Shown: piece after piece, positions 12,001 through 25,400 of the stretch
How the letters are laid out: each line of letters starts with the position of its first letter
Numbering within the stretch: position 1 is the first letter of the stretch
From: Sphagnum compactum
Lineage: Eukaryota > Bryophyta > Sphagnopsida > Sphagnales
Length of the DNA stretch: 64,000 nt
NCBI GenBank assembly: GCA_965153455.1
Contig: OZ234501.1
Coordinates: 11,346,001 to 11,410,000 of the forward strand
Direction of reading: 5' to 3'
Made by a program: the position numbers and the translations under genes
Notes under the pieces: model-generated
Database searches by the model: none
What the model was told of the DNA's origin: nothing
What the model saw: the letters and a program-made list of their open reading frames with translations, nothing else

Positions 12001-15000
12001 AATTCAAATTAGAGTTAATGAAAATCTCACATCCATTGAGATTGTATCTATGACTTACTTTGTTGAATTTGAATAAGTTCGTAACGATTCTTTTGCTTAC
12101 TTTTCCAAAATATCCAACCACCAATGGCAATCACAAGTGAGAGAATAACAACACAAATTGTTGTTGAAATTATAATCACTTGTCGAATGTTTCGTCCTGA
12201 ATTATCTATTCATTGAAATAACAATTTTCATATAAACAATGTTAGGAGTTGCACAACATGGATGTGTCATATTTTAGATGGAAATGTATGAATTAAGATT
12301 AAAGTTTTTAATCTACTTATATATCTCATTGTGAATTTTGTATATGTCTTTAGCTCGCATCTTATACTTCAATTGGCAAAGAGGTGAGAGGTATAGTTTT
12401 ACATATTTTGTGACTTAACTTTAAAGATAAAAATAATTTAAAGACAAATTTGTGACCATGTTTACAATGAAAACACGTGATGCCATTTCACTTAAAGAGT
12501 CTAAGAATCATTGCCATGATCCAATATCTAATAAAAGTTAGAAATGAATCAATATTAGTCTAGGTTACATTGGGTTCTTAAAGCTTCCTTGAAACTATTG
12601 TAGTTCCATGCTCATTGGCAACAAATCCCAAATGCAAGAAAACTTAATTAACCTCATTTGACCTATATTTCATTCAATCAAAGTGTTTGTACTCACCACT
12701 TAATGGGGGACAAATTTGATCGCAATAACAGCTTTGTCCGTTACTTTGCTTATTTGAAGTACAATAGGGGTTTCCTTGGAGCCTAGAAATGGAAATAAAA
12801 ACTTTGAGTAGGGTTTTTTCATGTAGAAATTAACAAAAAAAATGTTCTTATTAGAACATGATTACCATATGTTAGTTTAAATAAAATGACTTTGGATAAA
12901 TATATACCAGTACATATCAAAACACAAATAAGATATTAAATGGCATAAAATAAATTGGCATATAGAAATTACTTACCAGAAAACAGTGGTAATGTTCTTA
13001 GGGAAGTAGCCATCAACATTGATTATATTGTTGAATTGGATGCTCAAAGTTTGTAGATGGCCATTCGATAGTGTATTACCTAAACTTCCAGTGTCATTGA
13101 TATGCAGGGTTCCATTGATAGTATTGTTATCAAGTTCTCTACAAATACAAGTAAAACATAAATCATGTGATGGCAAGAGCTTCACAAGACAAAAATAACA
13201 TTCCACTAGGTTGAGTTTAGGAAACCAAATTATCATTGAAGGCGGGCAGTGTGGGAAGAACAAGTTTCCAAACATGACAACCTCAATAAGGTTTTAAAAA
13301 ATTCATTTTAATAAAAAATACCTTGAGAAATAAATTTGTTCATATCAAATTAGGATGGTCTAGTACCAAGATCAAAGATTAAATATAATTACTAATGTAA
13401 TATTGGTTAATTCAATGTGTTTGTGCAAGTGCCAAAATTGATTTGAAAATCATATAATTTTATCTACTTAGTTTAAATACTTCATGATTGATTTTTTATG
13501 TTAATTAGTTGCATTCTCATAAATTTGCAATATTAATGTGTGAAATTTTGGAGTTTTGTATGTCAAAATGGTTATGGTGAGTTCATGATGTATATTAAAC
13601 TAAACAATTCAACAACATGAACTAAATTTGCGTACATGTTCAAATATCTTACAAAATTTCCAAATTTGGAAGGCTTGCCAAATCATATGGAAATGGACCT
13701 GAATTAAAAGGATTGAAACTTAAATCCCTACAAGAACACACACACAAGTGTCAATCTATTCATTGTATCCGGTCAAAGGTTTTTTTCAAAATTATTCATC
13801 AAAAGATGGAACATAGGAACTTAATTCATTTTGCATGAAATATTTGGTGGTATAGTTGTTGAACTAAATTCTGTAAAGATCCTACGATTTTTTACATGCT
13901 TGAAAATTCAACAAATAAAACTTACATGTCTGTTAGATAAGTTGAATGATATAATGGACCTAGTTCTTGAACACCATTTTAAAAATTCATTGAGGATTTG
14001 TGTTTTTTTGAAAAGTTACATGTATTGGGAATAGTGAACTTACAATTGTGTCAAAGAATTTGAAAAAGTACTCAAGTTAGGAAGAAGACCAGTGAAATCG
14101 TTGTGTGACAAATCCAATACTGCTAGATTTGCTGAAGTGTTAAAAATTGATGTAGGAATAATTGAACCATTGAAGTGGTTTGAACTCAAATTCCTGGAAG
14201 CCACCAAGTAAGACATGTGATCAAAACATATTGTGTCAACAACAACCATAATAGTTTGCAATATGATTAGTTATAGGTATATTATGTGTGATGCATGCAT
14301 ATATAAGTATAAACCAAAGCTAGCATGGCACCTCCCCCTAGAATGTCATGCCCCTATATGGGTCGGATCAACTTGAAATCTAAGCAATTGCAATTGAAAC
14401 AAAATGCATATCTCTAATTTTTCAGGTTTTTAAATGTACAAAATATTGGAAAAACCATCTATATGCAATAGCCTATAGATTTTCCATCCTCAAAATGTAA
14501 ATGGCGTTACTTACACAGATTGAAGTGTGGAAATCGCAGTGAGGTTAGGTGGTGATCCAACCAATGCATTTTCTGACAAATCACTACATAGTACAACTTG
14601 ACATTAAAAAGTGGAAAGTATGCAACAACATGACTTCACCTGAACTATGGAGTATAATCAATAGAAAAAACAGATCTACATTGACAATATTTGAAGTTTA
14701 AACCTCTCGCATTTCCTTAACAAGCTTAGCAACTAAGGCACATTACATGAACTTTTGAAGTTTAAGAATATTGCTCAGATATTGTAAACTTGTTTGACAA
14801 CAACATAATGAAAAGTCTTATGTGAATTAGCACGGTCTCACTAATGTTTTGCCTCTTGGATTCAAGCCAAAGGAAGGTGCCCTCATGGATGGGCCTAACA
14901 ACTCTCCTCATGTAACTTCATGGACTTAATTTGAGCTATGGTAGCTACTAGCCCACTCCATTGGCTACTTTTCAGCGTTTGGGAAAGGACAACAAAAATT

Positions 15001-17405
15001 GGGATTATTGGTCCTGCTCTAATAATAAGCTTGTCAATGCTGATATTTGTGACTATATATTTTGATAGAGTGGTAGTGTGGCGAACTCTTTAATATGGCA
15101 AGATATCAATAATTTTAAACACAAGTACACGCATTCGCTGTAATGACTAATGTGTGTGTGATGTGAAAAACATCACACACACATTATTAGACAAAGGTGT
15201 CAGAAATTTTGTATCTTACATTGTAGTTAGTTCTGTCATGTTCACAAAACCGTAACCTGTCACAGGATCATAGAAGGGTGGACTTGGTCCTGTTAGCTTG
15301 TTGTTGGATATCTTCACGCTTTGCAGCCAGTTTGCCCCGCCTAAATTTGGAACGTTTCCACTGAACTGGTTGTTACTCAAATCTCTGAAACAAAAGAGAA
15401 TTAACAATTCATCTATTAGCATTTTAATGCTACGAAAGCAAGTTCAGCATGTTTAAATGTTATCAAATTGTGTGTGCATACCATGAGAGCAATTTTTGAT
15501 TGGATACACTCCATATGGGTTGAAGGAAACAGGATAACTCACATCTGTTGAAGACTTGACTGTTGATAATAACTTGTATTAGAGCTTGTAAAGAGCTCTG
15601 CCGGAATGCTCCCATTCAGATCATTGTTATTAAGATTCCTGCTTAATAATGGTTTCACCATCCCACAATGACCCAAAATATGCAAAGACAAGCCTTCAGT
15701 GAACATCCAAACAATGTATTCTCTAGTTATGAGTATATGAAAATTACATGAGGATAAACAATTCATACTTCTTATTAAGCTGTTTTAGTAATTGAGGCAT
15801 AAAAGGCACATCTTCTATTGACTACCAACAGTCTACTCAAATGCACTTGAAGTGTCTTCTGACAATTCAAATTTCATACCCACCATATGGTGCTCCACAT
15901 GATTGCTGTTCCTTATTTTCCCCAAGTAGATCAATTTGATTTAGCCCAAACTTTTGCAATGTTTCATTTCACCTTTTCATTGAATCTACTATGTTGTAAC
16001 TACCAAAAAAGAATGTTTGTGAGCTCTAGACTACCCAGGGTGCACCCCATATCATAATATTACTCTCCTCTCCATACCTTAAATTAGGCCACCTGTGTTC
16101 TCAAGATCAATAGGTTACAGCCCACTTACAAAATGACCAAGTTTGTGAGATTGCCAAGCTCCGGAGGAATGCTACCAGAAAGCCCTGGATTGTCAGTCAA
16201 AGTCCTGGAAAAGGTTGCACATATATTTCAAGACTTGTACCCAAACATATTTCAAGGTTTTATATGATCACAAGTTTAGTCAAACTAGGTTTTCCCCAAA
16301 CTCCTACTGCAACATTACACCTTTTAAGGAGCACCCAGGTTTTTATGCAATTATTACACATTAACAAATGCACTACCTAATGGGTTGCACATCAAATTGA
16401 AACACATCACATAAAAAGTTATATGACTGAACATCAACATTTGTTCACTCACAGTTCCACAAGTTGTGTAAGGTTTCCAATTGCTGATGGCAAAGTGCCA
16501 ACAATGGATGCTGCAGTCAAATGGCTACAACCCATCCGCCACCCACATATGATATCCAAGGCATAGGAATCAAGTCCCAGAAGTGAGATCATTAGAGTGT
16601 AGATCCTTTTTGCCAACTACTACAAATCATTGGGCTGACCTAAGCATCACGTATTTGTAAATATAAAATCTCTGAATCTCTACTGATCTCTTTGTGCAAT
16701 GAATTTATCCATTTGTTCCCCCAATAAAGAAATAAATAAAATCTCTATTGATCTTTTGAAAGCCAGCTTGTGGTAAGAATCTTACAGGACAACAATATTG
16801 ATAGTGTAATTGCAGGGATCCGTGATATTATCCAGATAGTAAGAACATATCACTCCTCTCCAACTTTGATTACTATAACAAGGATATGGTTGGGAGGATG
16901 ACCACCCTGCCAGATTCGTCATCATGTCCGGTGTGCTTTCATTCCATGCCGCAAGAATGGTCTGTAATGCTTCCACTATACAATACACTCACAGTCAGTC
17001 AGTCAGTCAGTCAGTTAATGGGTTTTCCTGGAGATTTCCATTTACAAGGTCCATCAAAGAGTTTTGTCAATATGCTCAACAAATCAGGGCCTTCTTGAAC
17101 AACAGGACTCTCTGCAAGGATTGAGAATTGATGCAGTTAAGAATGATATAGGCACTTATACATCATTATAAGCAAGAATCTGAATAGTTAGCAACTCAAA
17201 ACTTTTTGAAATGAGCATTGACTCTTGTCCAAGTTGAATCAGGAGCCTTCCAGATCAATATGCACAAAAGGCAAAGAATCTTACATTCTGACTCGTAGTA
17301 AACATTATAACAGTTTGACTGGCTGCTGCAGAGGTTTATCGAGAGCAACATGAGCAAAGCAAGAAGCAGCTTGAGAGTCATCATGGTCACAACCCTCTTC
17401 TTCAT
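9013..17405 (-). CDS. LRR receptor-like Ser/Thr kinase (subfamily VIII type), 17 exons
   Basis: This is a plasma-membrane receptor kinase with extracellular LRRs. Exons (right to left): 17405-17285, 16975-16786, 16524-16453, 16204-16130, 15638-15543, 15384-15220, 14583-14515, 14193-14044, 13727-13653, 13138-12977, 12782-12697, 12205-12059, 11834-11716, 11331-11121, 10830-10596, 10109-9959, 9426-9013. Every junction is GT-AG and all phases agree (2538 nt, 845 aa). A signal peptide ([14 protein letters not shown]) is followed by about nine LRRs, each on its own small exon. A Cys-rich GNPYC...CYCDQIC module comes before the transmembrane segment (about residues 429-453). The kinase has [14 protein letters not shown] (Lys ~520), HRD (615-617), DFG (635-637) and APE (662-664), so it is an RD kinase predicted to be active. 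Exon layout and the Fx[20 protein letters not shown] stretch match subfamily VIII-2 kinases. The ligand is unknown. The start at 17405 was chosen for the signal peptide; an in-frame ATG at 17501 is possible. Confidence 0.88.
15149..15185. repeat. Perfect 16 bp inverted repeat in a receptor kinase intron
   Basis: The arms are AATGTGTGTGTGATGT (15149-15164) and ACATCACACACACATT (15170-15185) around a 5 nt loop. They lie in the intron between the 15384-15220 and 14583-14515 exons. The element may form a hairpin in the pre-mRNA; no function is known. Confidence 0.9.
16992..17015. repeat. (CAGT)6 microsatellite in intron 1 of the receptor kinase
   Basis: Six consecutive CAGT units lie in the first intron, directly right of the second exon. 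Confidence 0.9.
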
Positions 17406-17544
17406 ATTGCATAAACTATAAAGAGCAGATGGAGTAAGGAGATGGTGGTTGTGTAATTCACAAGTAGATGTAAGCGGCAGCAGAGAAGCATTGAGCAGCA
17501 CTTGACTAAAGTATATGCAGTAACCAAAGCTGAGTCAGCCTAGT

Positions 17545-17553
17545 CATATATAC
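17545..17553 (-). promoter_or_regulatory. Probable TATA box of the receptor kinase gene
   Basis: The minus strand has TGTATATATGAC about 140 bp upstream of the chosen ATG. This spacing would put transcription start near 17515 and give a 5' UTR of about 110 nt. The spacing also disfavours the in-frame ATG at 17501 as the main start. Confidence 0.45.
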
Positions 17554-17809
17554 ACAATGAAAAAATGTCAAGTCTATTTGCGTATTAAAGAAACAACTCT
17601 CGTTTGGTTTCTGTGTTTATTTGGAGGAATTTCCTCCAGGAGAAGGACCCTATAGCATTATGCCAGGGGGAGATCCTCCTATTTTAAAGGTTCTCATGTT
17701 CCCATAAAAAGAGCGTTGTTTATGTATGTCAAGGTTCCCATACTCAGGGGTTCTTCTAAGGTTAGGGAACACCTTGGGCTCATGACCTCAGGTGGGCCTC
17801 CCTGGTGAG

Positions 17810-18046
17810 AACCCAGTTCATAGGAATTGGATGGCACTCCCTCATGAGAACCCACTTGTACAGGAACCTCCCCTACTTGACATATGGGTACCCACTTGAT
17901 AAGAATTGGGTGGCACTCCCTTATGAGAACCCACTTGTACGGGAACCTCCCCTACTTGACGTATGGGTACCCCCTTGATAGGAATTGGGTGGCACTCCCC
18001 CCTGAGAACCCACTTGTACAGGAACCTCCCCTACTTGACATATGGA
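17810..18046. repeat. 79 bp tandem repeat, about 2.8 copies
   Basis: Copies of a unit containing CCCACTTGTAC, AACCTCCCCTACTTGAC and TTGGGTGGCACTCCC start at 17851, 17930 and 18009 (exact 79 bp spacing). They are GC-richer than the surroundings. The ORFs across them carry the same repeat in frame-shifted forms, so they do not look coding. Confidence 0.85.
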
Positions 18047-21000
18047 ACCCAGTGACTTTCAGGCAGTCTTGTGCAAAGTGGAATGCAAAAATCGGTAAAC
18101 AGTACTTTGACTTTTTTTGGCTTTTGAGATTTATGTATGGATCCAAAGCCATACAAACCCAAAGATAGGGGGCTTCTTTAGGGTACCATGCTGTGCCAAG
18201 TTGGAAAGGCCCCCTCCCGGCTCCGCAATATCTATGGGACCACAAAACCAAAGAAAAGAGACATTTTTGAACTGAGATCTCAACAAACTTTTTAAAGAAA
18301 GCTAGGTGGGTCTTCACACACGTCATCGGCTTTTGCATGGGGCTATTCCATGTGATTTGACTTTTTGGCTATCCACACCCAATGGCCAATAAGTATTGAG
18401 AGAATTTCACTATTTATTAACAAGTTCGGGGTTGACTTTGTTACTTGTAATGAAAATTTTTTAACATAAAAAAAATGTAGTAGGTAGATATAATCGGTTA
18501 TAAATCCTTTTGTAATCAGCTGCATACGACATATGCCATTGTTGCATTCGTCTCTGGCAGAATCTTTTTTTTTTTAAAATCATGATATTTTGATACCCCC
18601 CAAACATTAGCATTTTCTACCAATATGCGACTATGATGGTGCTATTTCAAGGAATATCTTGAACGCACATTTTGTCCCACTTCATTGCTTGAGTAGGATT
18701 TTTATTCTTAACTTTGTTTATGACCATTTTTTGGCCTGAGCTTTTTCAAGAGCCTAGGTACTTATTGTGATTTATATTAATTAATTTAATTAATTGTGGT
18801 GCATCCCAAAGCACAAATGTTTTGATGATTTTTTTTTTGCAATGGGCCATTTGGTTGGCCTATCACCAAAAACATTATGAAATCCCCCTTCCCCAAGTAG
18901 AAATCACATTTATTTGTTTCACTTACAATATTATAAATGTTATAGGAAGTGCTCTTTTTTTTCCAAATTTTTTAGTGTAACAGCGATGGCAAGCATTCCT
19001 GCACAGATTTTGACTTAATTGGTGTCAGTTTTGTATAGGATCATTCAAACAGTAACCAGTCTGTTTCTCCCCCTCCCCCTTCACCCCCCCCCAAGACCAA
19101 AAATTGAGGACTTGTTTTTGAAAAGGGAAATTTTCACCAAAAGAGTGACTGACTGTCAACTTTTGGCGACTTTTTGACTAAAAGAAAAAAAAAAAGACTG
19201 CTCTAGAAGTTTCTAACAGTGATTTCAAATGCACAGCCATTCACTGACAAAGTGACCAATGGAGGCTGACGCCAGTTTCAATTCAGTAATTTAACCACGA
19301 ACCTAACAATCAGTAGCACAGTGTGTTGTGTTGCCCTATCTATGCATGAAGTTTCCTTTGAAAAAGAGTAAGCTAAACAAAAGGTGTAATCTATGTTGTG
19401 ACAAACTAGGCTTTTTGTACCAAGTCAAGAACACAAATAAAGACTTCAAGTTATTAAGCAATACAAGAACAACATTTTCAACCATGCAATCCAAATATTC
19501 CTTATTCATGAAGTTCCCTTTGATAAAGAGTCAGCTAAACCGAAGATGTAATATACTTGATTATGAGTTTCCGGTCATGTATTAATTGGTAAAACTTGTC
19601 AACAAATGAATAATAATTGCATATTTCTTTTGTGATCTAATTATAGTATTCAAAATAAAGGCGACAAACTTGCTTTGTGATACACAACATTAAAGTCAAG
19701 AAAACACAAATAAGTCATTAAACAATACAAAAACAACATTTTCAACCATGCCATGGGAATCCAAATATGTCGCCTTCTTTTGAGGAGGGCTGAATTTGCC
19801 CCTTCAAAGTTCTTTTTTGTTCTTCTCCTTTTGGAATGAGATTGCCGCAAAAGAATATTAATTGTCTACAATCTTCAAAGAAAGAGCCTCCGTACCTTAG
19901 AATAAGATTGTACCAAATCCTCAAAGTAAGTGGATTCCCTTTAGACAAAATAAAACAATACCTCTTCCACCCATGTAAAATATTGATTGATAAAAAAATA
20001 GATTCTCGTCGCCCATGGATTTGTTTCATGGCTCTTCCACGAGGGAAGAGCCCATGGATTTGTTAAATGGCTTTTCCACAAGGGAAGAGACTATGCATCG
20101 GTGATGGATGTGAACATAAAACTTTGACTTGGACTTGACCCAATATGTGTGAGTGACATCGGGAGTACTATATGTGTGCATATGATTTGATGGGCTGTTC
20201 CATACAAGTGCAAGCATCTAGATCAAAAGTTCTAAATCAATAATAGAAGTTTTCAGTTTGAATATTGGAACCAGCCATAGGGGCAGAGGCCATTACCGAA
20301 TGAGCTGCTTGTTCTTGTAGGGTTCCACGACCTATGGACATCTTTTTGACTTAATGGCCAACTACACAAAGTTATCCTCTACATAATAAGAAGAGGAGGC
20401 TTGCAATGTACAGTGTGCTTTATCAATTAGTTATGGGTGCATACCAAAGTTCAAAACTTTTTTATGGTGATGGTCTTGGTTGATTGGCCCATCCAAAAAA
20501 CAAAAAGTTTGGAAACTTTGCACTCTTCCACAATAAAAGTTTTCAAACTTTGCATACACCAAGCAGAGTCTTTTAAAAGGATTTTGTGATGTATCCAAAA
20601 TTGGTGATAATCCAGAAAATAATTTAGCCAAATTTGGCTACACACCAGATATGAAAGCCTTTTTTTGAAAAAACAGGATGCTTCTATATTATTGGCTAGC
20701 TGGTGGAAGGTTATTAACAACAACATCCAGGGATGCATGGGAACTATGGGAACACAATAAGGAACATTTGGCAGACCACATGGAATAGATTTAAGGAACA
20801 GTTGTGGAGGATTCATGGGACTTTTTGGGAACAGCATAAATAACATGTGTCAAAATGTATTTGATAAAGGAACACATTAGGAACATTATCGGAAATGTGT
20901 TGGGAACAAAATCCTTCAAACCAATATCTTCAAGTTCTCTTTCAAATACATAGGTTGAATTGCAGAATCAATGTAGCCTTTTTTGAAACACACACAAAAA

Positions 21001-21050
21001 AAAAAATTATAATTATATTTTTGGATTGAAAGCATGTTAATTATAACACA
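18047..21050. other. Spacer with short repeats, no gene seen
   Basis: This is AT-rich with homopolymer runs. A ~240 bp stretch at 19325-19565 is partly repeated at 19660-19765 (ACAACATTTTCAACCATGC shared). A 39 bp direct duplication with CTCTTCC/GGGAAGAG arms occurs at 20012-20089. Positions 20750-20930 are rich in GGGAAC/GGAACA words resembling those at 7200-7700. None of the short ORFs here has a recognisable domain. Confidence 0.55.
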
Positions 21051-21055
21051 TTTTC

Positions 21056-21600
21056 AATACCTACCTACCTACTTATTTGTCATCTACTTACCTATGTCCT
21101 ACCTACCTACCTATATTCTATTTATCTATTTACCTACCTAACATTTACCTACATACCTACCTATAGTTTACATAAGTAAGTATGAACATTTAAAAACATA
21201 GGTAAGTAGGCATGTGTACCTACTTACCTACCTAGTTAGGTACCTACTGACCTACTTATGAAAAAAATGGAAATTCAAATGTTGTTATACACATTGACAA
21301 AAAGTTTCATGAAAATTTAAAGATATATGTTAAATCCATTTGGTATCATATTGTTTTATAAAGTGTCAAGGTGGTGTGATTGTTGAGACATTCATGTGAA
21401 ACCAAGGAGACCAAGGTTCAATTCCCTTTAATAACATATATTATGTGGAGTATGTATGTTTATATATGTACCTTGTACATGAGTGTAAATGGTCAATACA
21501 TAGGTGAGTTGTGGATAGGTAGATAGGAGGCCATGGTGGGTAGGTAGGTCAAGGGTGGGTAGGTAGGTCATGGGTGGGTGGGTAGGTAGGTACTTACTAT
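21056..21600. repeat. CTAC/GTAG-rich foldback region
   Basis: The left part (21060-21250) is made of degenerate CTAC units, and the right part (21505-21595) is made of GTAG/GTGG units on the same strand. The two sides are complementary over short stretches and could pair as an imperfect foldback around an AT-rich middle. It may be a decayed foldback element or two independent microsatellites. Confidence 0.6.
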
Positions 21601-22468
21601 TTATTTATTATTTACATTTTAATATTTACAAATTGAGCTATTTTTAAATTAATTTTTTTGAACTGCCCAAATTTTTGTTCGATTTGACTAGTAAAAAAGA
21701 CCATTTTATGGTTAGTAAAAAAAAACATCAATCAAGTTGGATGTGTGCAAATTAACTTGTCTAGTATGATTAAGTGATCAAATTGACCAAATGTCAAAAT
21801 GATTAGTTTTTTGTTTAGTTTTCTAGTCAAATAAATCGTGATTTCTTGTAGTGCTTGTATGTTATCACATTTGTGAATGTGTTAATGACTTCACATCCTT
21901 GCATCCATTCCTTGAACTTCATCTATGCCTTAATTTTTTCATATATGACATGGTAGAATATTCTTCCATTGTGACAGGATATTTTCTAACAAAATAGAAT
22001 ATTTTGTCATGCCTTAAGGAATATAACAATAATGTTCCATCTACATGGATGAAATATTCAAAAAAAATACTAAAATTAAATATTCTATTTGTTCACAAGC
22101 TCTCATGGTCACATGTTCATGCTCATGCACACCCATTCATGAATATCATCGTTGGTGAGGTTTTGGAACAATGCCAATATAGGTGAAAGTCAAATTGTGA
22201 AAATTTTCATACAAATTTTCCAAATAGACAACTTTATTTTTATGTTGAAGTTTGTACACCCTTCCTCCCCCCCTCCCTTGTCCCTAAAGTGTCTGGAAAA
22301 ACTATTGCACAATATATTATTCAAGAATCCAATTGTGAATAGACCAACATATATGTGGAACTTATTTGTGATCGAGGAATTACTATTTATATGTATTGAT
22401 ATACTATATTTATTGTAATATGTAGACAATGGAATTTAGAGGCTCTTTTGGCCCATAAACACAAGTCC

Positions 22469-24167
22469 TTAGTTCATACATTGTTTCCTTATAACATCAA
22501 GCTCAATGTAATTACTTCCCCACAAGTTTGTTGAACTTGATGACCTATCATTATTAAACATTCCTTTGCACAATGGTTGGTCATCCTCCTCTTTGAAGTC
22601 CTCTAAAATAGTGGCAAGATTTAAATCATATTCCAAATGTTGTTTAGGTAATACTAGGATTTCCAATTGCCCTTCCAACATCCCCACAACACAAAACATG
22701 GTTGGTCGTTTCTTTGCTTCAACTTGCAAACACAAAAGAACTATTTTGGCCACTTGTGCCACCTCAATATCATTATGTAATTGTAGTTTTTGATCCATAA
22801 GATTTGTTATTGCAATGTCTTCATTGAACAATTTTCATGCTTGCATGAACTCGCATAAAAAGTCATTATTACAAATTGAATAAAATGTCATTCATGTGAA
22901 AGTTGATGATTCTAAATATTCAACATTTGTTAACATCAAATCATTGTTTAAGTGGCTAGGTTTCATGATCGCACCTTGTAAATGATTGTGAGATCAAATT
23001 GACAAAATTGAATGCTACCAACCTACTTAGTTATATTACAACCAATTATAATAGGGGTTCAAGTTGAAAATAACCTTGGGGGTGATTTCCCAACATAAGG
23101 TTGTCCCAAAAGACACATAAAGCCCACTTCTAGAAACAAAGCATTACTATAAAATAAGAAAAAGGTTCGAATCATGCCAAGTTCAAATAATTGTCAAATG
23201 TCAAAAAAAAAATTGATTCATGATATACCTTAAAATTGTATAATTAAATAGGATCTGATCCACAATATAGCAATATTAATCATATGTGATTTTTTCAAAT
23301 TTTTGCATGCATCTAACTTCCACATCATGGATATGTTTAAAAATCTACTTTTACCAAGTTACATATCAAAGCATAGAAAACATCACAAATTTTATAAAAA
23401 AACCTCGCATTTTAAATGTTGGAGAATTCATACTCACTTTGTGCCAACAATTTCAATCGTGGAAATGTGGGTTTTATCATTTGGAAATAAGAAGGCCAAG
23501 CCAAAATCTGCAATTTTTGCTTGTAAATTTTGGTCAAGCAAGATATTGCTTGTTTTGATGTCTCAATGTATGATTCATGGTTGATTTTCATGAAGGTATT
23601 GTAGACCAAATGCCACTCCAAGAATAATATTGAATCGCATTGGCCATGTCAATATGTGATTTCCTTTTCTTTCTACAAAAATAAAATGTAATTGTGATCC
23701 ATTAAATTTATGTAACGTGTAATTAGTACCCCTTTTATTGTTTTAGAATATGTTAAACTTGGTCCAATTAGTGGGCTAGAAAACTTCCTTAGGGTAATAT
23801 TGACTAGATGTGTTTGGTGGAAACATTTAATAAAAAAAAAATACACACACAACATAATTTGCATGGTACACAAGACATATAGAAAAATACATATACCTCA
23901 CATTCATATAAATAAAAGATTGTCAACCTACATGAGAAGTTTAGGTTTTGAACTCACCAAATAACATTTGACCTGGATCATTGTTTTCAACATATTTATA
24001 CACTAGGAGCTTTTGCTTGATGTAGTAATGCAACAACCTTTTAATTTAACAAGGTTTTTGTGTTTCACTCCACTAATAACAACAAATTTGTTGATAAATT
24101 CATCAATGTCTTGTTGGTTGTTTTTGAATACCTGTTTCATAGCCACTTCATTTCCTCAAAATATTCC
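22469..24167 (-). pseudogene. Partial duplicate of the LRR receptor kinase, broken
   Basis: Three kinase exons of the gene at 9013-17405 are recognisable in order: the GTFKGNQ exon (24167-23958), the HRD/DFG exon (23672-23438) and the last exon (about 22835-22469). Damage seen: in the first, a TGA follows GIF and a base is lost at the [10 protein letters not shown] position. In the second, two CGA Arg codons, including the Arg of HRD, have become TGA. The APEYA exon is absent between 22840 and 23437. No extracellular, transmembrane or glycine-loop exon was found to the right. It lies upstream of the intact gene in the same orientation, so a tandem duplication followed by decay is the simplest reading. 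It cannot make a kinase. Confidence 0.88.
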
Positions 24168-25400
24168 CTATAAAATGTTTTAAAAACATTAAGATATCAA
24201 TTACAAGAAAACATGGGAAATGGCATGAAATACACAAACATTTGTGCACAATTTCATGTGATTTAAAGCTTACATAACCAAATTGAAGAGGAAAAAATCA
24301 ATTAGAACATAAAATAGGGTTTTGATTCACCATTGAATGCTTATTGTAAGATAAATCAATTAGGTCTATTAAAAGGACTTCTATGTCAATTTGAATCTAC
24401 AATTGTCAAATTCATAATGCCCCAAATTGTAGCCCAAATTAGTTTTCAAAATTCTACATGTTAAGCATTATCAATACATGAATGCAACTACCACCTTTCA
24501 AATGTGAGATTTAGATCTAAAATATTACAATTAAATATGTTGGAAAACATAACTAAAGATATTAAAAAATTGGATTACTTGAATTATATTTAGCTTTGAT
24601 GTTGCACCATGTGCCCTAGTCCCTTTGGGAAGGTGTAATGTTGGGCTCTATGTGATTAAAAATTCAAAAAGGTCAAAGTCACATAATGCATCACAACCAC
24701 CTTCTGTACTTAAGGTTTGACACAAAAAACTAAACACAAGGAAAATAGGTTTGACATCTTACTTTTTGAGAGGTCATTACTTGGGCTTGGCTAGGATTGG
24801 ACATCATCATTGTCACATCCTATGTGCACATAATATTTCTATTAGATTGTAACAATCATTTCCATTTAACAACACATGTAAGGAAGTGGATGTATCTCTT
24901 AGCTTGATCTTCAAGTAACATTTATAGATAAAATGTACCAAAGACATTAACATCACCACAAAGTAAATTCATACATTGGAAGAAAGGTGCCAAATGCCCA
25001 CACATTGCAGGCACGCCCTATCCAGCCAGGCAAGTACAAATCTGGTCAAGTATAACATGTGGGCAAGGAGGTTGGATAACATAATTAATACCTGGGTGTA
25101 ATTTGGCCCAATGTAGCTGGCCGTTGCACCATGTCCCTTCCTTGTTTAAGGTTAGGAATTGTGAAGTTTTACAACCAATTTCAAAAAAGTCAATCACCAT
25201 ATTCCACCACAAAGTTGACATTTGCCTAGCTATAGATAATTACATGCACAACCTTAACATAGTATAATTTTTTTCCTTCTAAAATGGCACACCATCTTCT
25301 TTGTCAAGGCTAAACAAAGTTGTTGTTACATCCTACGCATGTGCATTGTCCATGTGATATTTGCATCAGATTACATTGAGGACCTTGAATTCAAAAGACC
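24168..25400. other. Spacer right of the kinase pseudogene
   Basis: No gene is recognised. No homology to the earlier exons of the receptor kinase could be seen, so the duplication appears to begin near 24170. The 67-codon ORF at 25018-25221 has no recognisable feature. Confidence 0.5.

Noticed and set aside
17406-17501. Translation start of the receptor kinase at 17501
   Set aside because: It would hide the signal peptide behind 32 residues and lies almost at the predicted transcription start.
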